Source: Methylococcales symbiont of Hymedesmia sp. n. MRB-2018
GTDB lineage: Bacteria; Pseudomonadota; Gammaproteobacteria; Methylococcales; Methylomonadaceae
NCBI GenBank assembly: GCA_003666385.1
Contig: QPIN01000053.1
Coordinates: 1-55,523 of the forward strand
Direction: 5' to 3'
DNA: 55,523 bases
Each line of letters opens with the position of its first letter. Position 1 is the stretch's first letter. A program made the position numbers and the translations under genes. This document shows positions 52,084-55,523 of this stretch, one piece after another. A model generated the notes under the pieces. The model did no database searches. It was not told the DNA's origin and saw only the letters and a program-made list of their open reading frames with translations.

Positions 52084-54324
52084 GTGTCCCATCCGCTATC
52101 AAAACCAAATTTTCTCCTCGTTTTATTATTCGCTAGTACATTATTTATTAGTGCCTCTTTAATGTTTGTTCTCCAACCCATGTTTGGTAAAACATTATTG
52201 CCATTTTTAGGGGGGGCACCTGCAGTGTGGAATACCTGCATGGTGGTTTATCAAACTTTGCTTTTTTTGGGCTATCTTTATGCCCACTATTTATCATCCC
52301 GCTTAAATCAACAGCGACAAATTCAAATACATACGGTAGTGATCGCTATCAGTTTGATCGCTTTACCGCTTGCCTTGCCCGAACATATTATTCCACCTAC
52401 AGATAATGATCCCACCTTATGGTTGATGGCTATGTTGTTAATGACGATTGGCTTGCCTTTCTTTATTGTTACTACTACATCTCCCTTATTACAAAAATGG
52501 TTTGCAGAAACTGGACATCATACCAGTGATGACCCTTATTACCTTTATGCCGCCAGTAATGCAGGGAGTATGATTGCTCTACTCAGCTATCCTTTTTTGA
52601 TAGAGCCAAATATAGGACTGATGGATCAAAGCAGTATCTGGAGCCTAGCTTATGGTTTGCTTTGTGTGCTGATCATCGGTTGCGGAATGACTATATGGCA
52701 TCGTCACAAAACCAGTCTGGATATCGACTTGAGTGGAGAAGCTAGTACAAGTACAGCCGATAGTGTTGCCGAGCTGTCGTGGCAAACAAAGCTGCACTGG
52801 CTAGCATTAGCCTTGGTACCTTCCAGTTTATTATTGGGCTTAACTAATTTTATCAGTACCGATATTGCTTCAGCACCTCTACTCTGGATTATTCCTCTGG
52901 TACTTTATTTGCTGACCTTTGTTCTGGTTTTTAGCAAATGGGCTGATAAAATTCATCCTGTTATGCTGGCAGTACAAGCTGTCGTTTTGTTACCCTTTAT
53001 TGCTTTTTGTTTTGTTGATCCGGCAGCCTTGCCTTTCTGGCTAAACCTGATCATACATCTTATCGCATTTTTTCTGGCAGTAATGGTGTGCCATGGAGAA
53101 CTGGCTAAACACAGACCACATACCCAGCACCTAACCACGTTTTACTTGATTATGTCATTTGCCGGGATGTTAGGAGGCATGTTTAATACCTTTGTGGCAC
53201 CTTTTATTTTTAATGCAGTGTATGAATATCCCATTATGATTATCGCTACCCTAATGTTAAGACCAGGGATAATTACACAAAAACTGGGCAAGCATATTCT
53301 GTTTCCCACCCTATTACTTTGCTCAGGTATGGGCATTTATTTATTCAGCGATAGCTTGTCACAAACAATAATATACAGTGCCACCAATGCGCTGATTTTA
53401 TTGGCTGGTTTTAGCTATACCTTCCGTTCCCAACCTATTACCTTATCTTTATTGACTGCCGTTATTTTATTTTTCACCTTGGGTATTCAATACTTAATGT
53501 CAAACACACTGTATCAGCAGCGTAGTTTTTTTGGTGTATTATCGGTAAGAGAAAGCGTCTTGATGAATGAAAATAATCGCCCTGAAAGGTATCACGAGTT
53601 ATTTCATGGTACTACAAAACATGGCGCACAGCGCTTGGCGACACATCTGCAAACCACGCCTCTAACTTATTACAGTCGCCCAGGTCCCATGGGACAATTA
53701 TTCAAGCTGTTTGACAGTCAGAATCATGACTGGGAAATCGGTGCAGTGGGTTTGGGTGCAGGCACTTTGCTTTGCTACGCCAAGCCACAACAGCATTGGA
53801 CTTTATATGAAATAGACCCGTTAGTGATTGAAGTCGCTGAAAATCCAAAATATTTTTCCTATTTAAAACGCTGTAGTCAAAATTCAACCATGGTGCTGGG
53901 AGATGCGCGTTTATCTTTAGCCAATGAAAAAGACCAGTACTTTGATTTGCTGATTATGGATGCCTTCAGTTCTGACTCTGTACCGACACATCTGCTAACA
54001 AGAGAAGCAATGGCTTTGTATTTTGCAAAACTAAAACCGAACGGTATTTTGGCGTTTCATATTACTAACCGACATCTTGAGATAAAAAAAGTAATTTCAG
54101 ATCATGCAAGCCATCTAAAATTATCGGCATTAATTCAAGAATATAAACCACAAAAGCAAAAGCCGTTAGTTATTGCAACAGATTGGGTGGTCATGGCAAG
54201 AAAACCTGAAACATTAAATACATTGGCTCAAAGCCGATTGGGAAATTGGCAAAAACTACCTTTGTATTTTGATATAAAACCGTGGACTGATGATTTTACT
54301 AATATAATTGGAATTTGGAAATAA
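52084..54324 (+). CDS. multipass membrane protein fused to a spermidine-synthase-like domain
   Basis: 746 residues from GTG 52084. About twelve hydrophobic segments occupy residues 10-470, starting with FLLVLLFASTLFISASLMFVL and including SSLLLGLTNFISTDIASAPLLWIIPLVLYLLTFVLVF. A class-I methyltransferase-like domain follows with AVGLGAGTLLCYAKPQQHWTLYEIDP near 555-580, VLGDARLSLAN near 602 and FDLLIMDAFSSDSVPTHLLTREAM near 618-640. This is the arrangement of bacterial MFS/spermidine-synthase fusions, whose reaction is unproven. The end overlaps the lpxD reading frame by a few codons if lpxD starts early. The start has no strong ribosome-binding site. Confidence 0.8.
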   Translation: MSHPLSKPNFLLVLLFASTLFISASLMFVLQPMFGKTLLPFLGGAPAVWNTCMVVYQTLLFLGYLYAHYLSSRLNQQRQIQIHTVVIAISLIALPLALPEHIIPPTDNDPTLWLMAMLLMTIGLPFFIVTTTSPLLQKWFAETGHHTSDDPYYLYAASNAGSMIALLSYPFLIEPNIGLMDQSSIWSLAYGLLCVLIIGCGMTIWHRHKTSLDIDLSGEASTSTADSVAELSWQTKLHWLALALVPSSLLLGLTNFISTDIASAPLLWIIPLVLYLLTFVLVFSKWADKIHPVMLAVQAVVLLPFIAFCFVDPAALPFWLNLIIHLIAFFLAVMVCHGELAKHRPHTQHLTTFYLIMSFAGMLGGMFNTFVAPFIFNAVYEYPIMIIATLMLRPGIITQKLGKHILFPTLLLCSGMGIYLFSDSLSQTIIYSATNALILLAGFSYTFRSQPITLSLLTAVILFFTLGIQYLMSNTLYQQRSFFGVLSVRESVLMNENNRPERYHELFHGTTKHGAQRLATHLQTTPLTYYSRPGPMGQLFKLFDSQNHDWEIGAVGLGAGTLLCYAKPQQHWTLYEIDPLVIEVAENPKYFSYLKRCSQNSTMVLGDARLSLANEKDQYFDLLIMDAFSSDSVPTHLLTREAMALYFAKLKPNGILAFHITNRHLEIKKVISDHASHLKLSALIQEYKPQKQKPLVIATDWVVMARKPETLNTLAQSRLGNWQKLPLYFDIKPWTDDFTNIIGIWK

Positions 54325-54325
54325 T

Positions 54326-55360
54326 ATGATGCTGACATTAGAACAACTCGCTCAGCAATGTGATGCTGAAATACCCGCTAATCAATCTTCTGTAAAGATT
54401 AATGCAGCTGCAGATATTATGATTGCAACGAGTAATCAGGTAACTGTTTTAAGTAGTCGAAAATATCTAAAGTATTTAACAGACACACAAGCCTCCGCTT
54501 GTTTCGTTAACAGAGATATGTGCATTGAAGAAGCACCAGAAAACCTTGTTTTTTTGTACTGTAAAGACCCTGAAATCAGTTTTTTGAATGCGGTTCATGC
54601 ATTACACCCCAGAGTAGAATATAACCGTTCAATATCAAAACAATCGGTTATCGCAGAAAATGTAACAATGGGTAAAAACATTAATATAGGTGCTTTTTCA
54701 ACAATAGAGCAGAATTCAAAAATTGGTGATGATACCGAAATATATGCCAGTGTTAATATTGGTCGTAATGTCAGTATCGGTAAAAATTGCACACTCTATC
54801 CAAATGTTGTGATTTATGACAATACTGTCATTGGCAGTAATGTCACCATTCATTCAGGTGCCATTATTGCTGCCGATGGGTTTGGTTATAAATATAGAAA
54901 TAATGAACACCTTAAAGTACCTCATGTTGGTAATGTACTCATTGCTGATAATGTAGAGATTGGTGCTAACACCTGCATTGATAGAGGTGCTTTAGGTTCA
55001 ACAACAATAGGTGCTGGCAGTAAAATAGATAATCTGGTGCAGTTAGGACACAATAATCAAGTGGGTCGAAATGTGATTATTTGTGGTCAATCGGGTGTTT
55101 CAGGCTCCTGTACGATAGGGGATGGGGTTGTTCTTGCAGGAGGTTCAGCCATCGCTGATCATGTTAATATTGGGCAACAAGCCGTTATTATGGCGAGATC
55201 AGGAGTAGCTGGTGATATAGAAGCTGGCTCACAAGTTTTTGGCTTGCCTGCGAAAGATAAAAAGGTGGTCTGGCGTGAGCTAGCCGCTTTAAGTAAGCTA
55301 CCTCAATTATTCAAGAAATTTAAAGTCTTAGAAAACAGGATTAGTAAGCTTGAGAGATGA
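54326..55360 (+). CDS. lpxD: UDP-3-O-(3-hydroxyacyl)glucosamine N-acyltransferase
   Basis: Lipid A pathway acyltransferase, 344 residues from ATG 54326 (GGAAAT 6 nt upstream; 54329 and 54308 are alternatives). The N-terminal uridine-binding part (LTLEQLAQQCDAEI) precedes a left-handed beta-helix of hexapeptide repeats (IGAFSTIEQNSKIG, IGRNVSIGKNCTLY). IIAADGFGYKYRNNEHLKVPHVGNVLI, near 185-210, holds the FGY motif, and the catalytic histidine is in LVQLGHNNQVG near 240. It stands apart from the usual bamA-skp-lpxD-fabZ-lpxA cluster, so it may be an extra copy. Confidence 0.92.
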   Translation: MMLTLEQLAQQCDAEIPANQSSVKINAAADIMIATSNQVTVLSSRKYLKYLTDTQASACFVNRDMCIEEAPENLVFLYCKDPEISFLNAVHALHPRVEYNRSISKQSVIAENVTMGKNINIGAFSTIEQNSKIGDDTEIYASVNIGRNVSIGKNCTLYPNVVIYDNTVIGSNVTIHSGAIIAADGFGYKYRNNEHLKVPHVGNVLIADNVEIGANTCIDRGALGSTTIGAGSKIDNLVQLGHNNQVGRNVIICGQSGVSGSCTIGDGVVLAGGSAIADHVNIGQQAVIMARSGVAGDIEAGSQVFGLPAKDKKVVWRELAALSKLPQLFKKFKVLENRISKLER

Positions 55361-55381
55361 ATATTCTTTATAGAAACATAG

Positions 55382-55523
55382 TGTATAGTTTCACCCCGTT
55401 ATACCTGATTTAAAAATAATAAAGGACAGCCCTGATAACATATTAAACTTTCACTACAAAGGAATTAATATGTCCCAAGGCTATCACACGAATGCAAAAA
55501 CTAATCTGCATTCAAGAGAAATT
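55382..55523 (+). mobile_element. left end of an insertion sequence (cut by window edge)
   Basis: TGTATAGTTTCACCCCG at 55382 looks like an IS terminal repeat beginning TGT, and a transposase-like frame starts 88 nt further on. IS481-type elements have TGT ends. The right end and the target duplication are outside the window, so the family call is tentative. Confidence 0.4.
55470..55523 (+). CDS. putative transposase N-terminus (18 residues, partial)
   Basis: ATG at 55470 with AAGGA 7 nt upstream opens MSQGYHTNAKTNLHSREI, running off the edge. The HTNAxTNLHxR wording resembles the start of IS481/integrase-core transposases with an HTH domain. Only 18 residues are visible, so the assignment is provisional. 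Confidence 0.4.
   Translation, partial: MSQGYHTNAKTNLHSREI

Overview
This 55.5 kb window reads as chromosome from a gammaproteobacterial methanotroph (order Methylococcales), AT-rich and possibly marine. The left edge cuts the RuMP-cycle gene for 3-hexulose-6-phosphate synthase. It is followed by a C1 block with serine-cycle and tetrahydrofolate genes: serine-glyoxylate aminotransferase, malate dehydrogenase, mtdA, glyA and ftfL. RuMP and serine-type genes side by side are typical of type I/X methanotrophs. The core genes (dusB-fis-purH-purD, recA-recX-alaS-lysC-csrA-tRNA, dapA-bamC, accB-accC-prmA) have a gammaproteobacterial order. Assignment to genus is not possible from sequence reading alone.

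Layout. 1-7.3 kb: C1 assimilation. 7.5-15 kb: a small secreted Cys-rich protein, glycogen phosphorylase, secA, tRNA-Met and ychF. 15.1-19.4 kb: an accessory island. It holds a HaeIII-like restriction-modification pair whose endonuclease is frameshifted, a sulfotransferase, a GFA/CENP-V zinc protein and a tiny membrane protein, all on the minus strand. Three attC-like recombination sites lie at gene ends, so I read this as a short integron cassette array without a visible integrase (a CALIN). 19.4-26.5 kb: fxsA, cutA, a DsbD with a duplicated N-terminal domain, a TlpA-like thioredoxin, aroQ, accBC and prmA. 26.7-31.7 kb: a two-gene metal-binding/membrane-protein unit, then dusB, fis, purH and purD. 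31.8-35.0 kb: three surface-glycan glycosyltransferases, two of them a recent tandem duplication. 35.5-43 kb: cysM, purL, bamC, dapA and rbgA. 43-50 kb: an IS630 relic, four tRNA genes and the csrA-lysC-alaS-recX-recA block. 50-55.5 kb: a porin, a HAD hydrolase, a membrane-fused spermidine-synthase-like protein, an orphan lpxD, and the start of an insertion sequence at the right edge.

The intergenic space carries several families of small non-coding mobile repeats. One MITE family has GTAACTACTCAGC-type ends and imperfect 8-bp target duplications (full copy 35085-35226, internally deleted copy 26493-26544, truncated copy 10454-10542). One IS5-like MITE has perfect 20-bp ends (19258-19402). 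There is a 75-bp inverted-repeat element (2979-3053), a roughly 110-136 bp repeat present twice (1759-1894, 15091-15200), and a 24-nt palindromic unit (1802-1825, and an inverted pair at 28753-28807).

The most novel content is the cassette array and the way its attC sites merge with coding sequence: a stop codon lies inside attC, and the methyltransferase has an attC-encoded tail. Next are the mini-element families, the duplicated DsbD domain and the glycosyltransferase duplication that carries a relic of its neighbour. All assignments come from reading the sequence; no database search was run.
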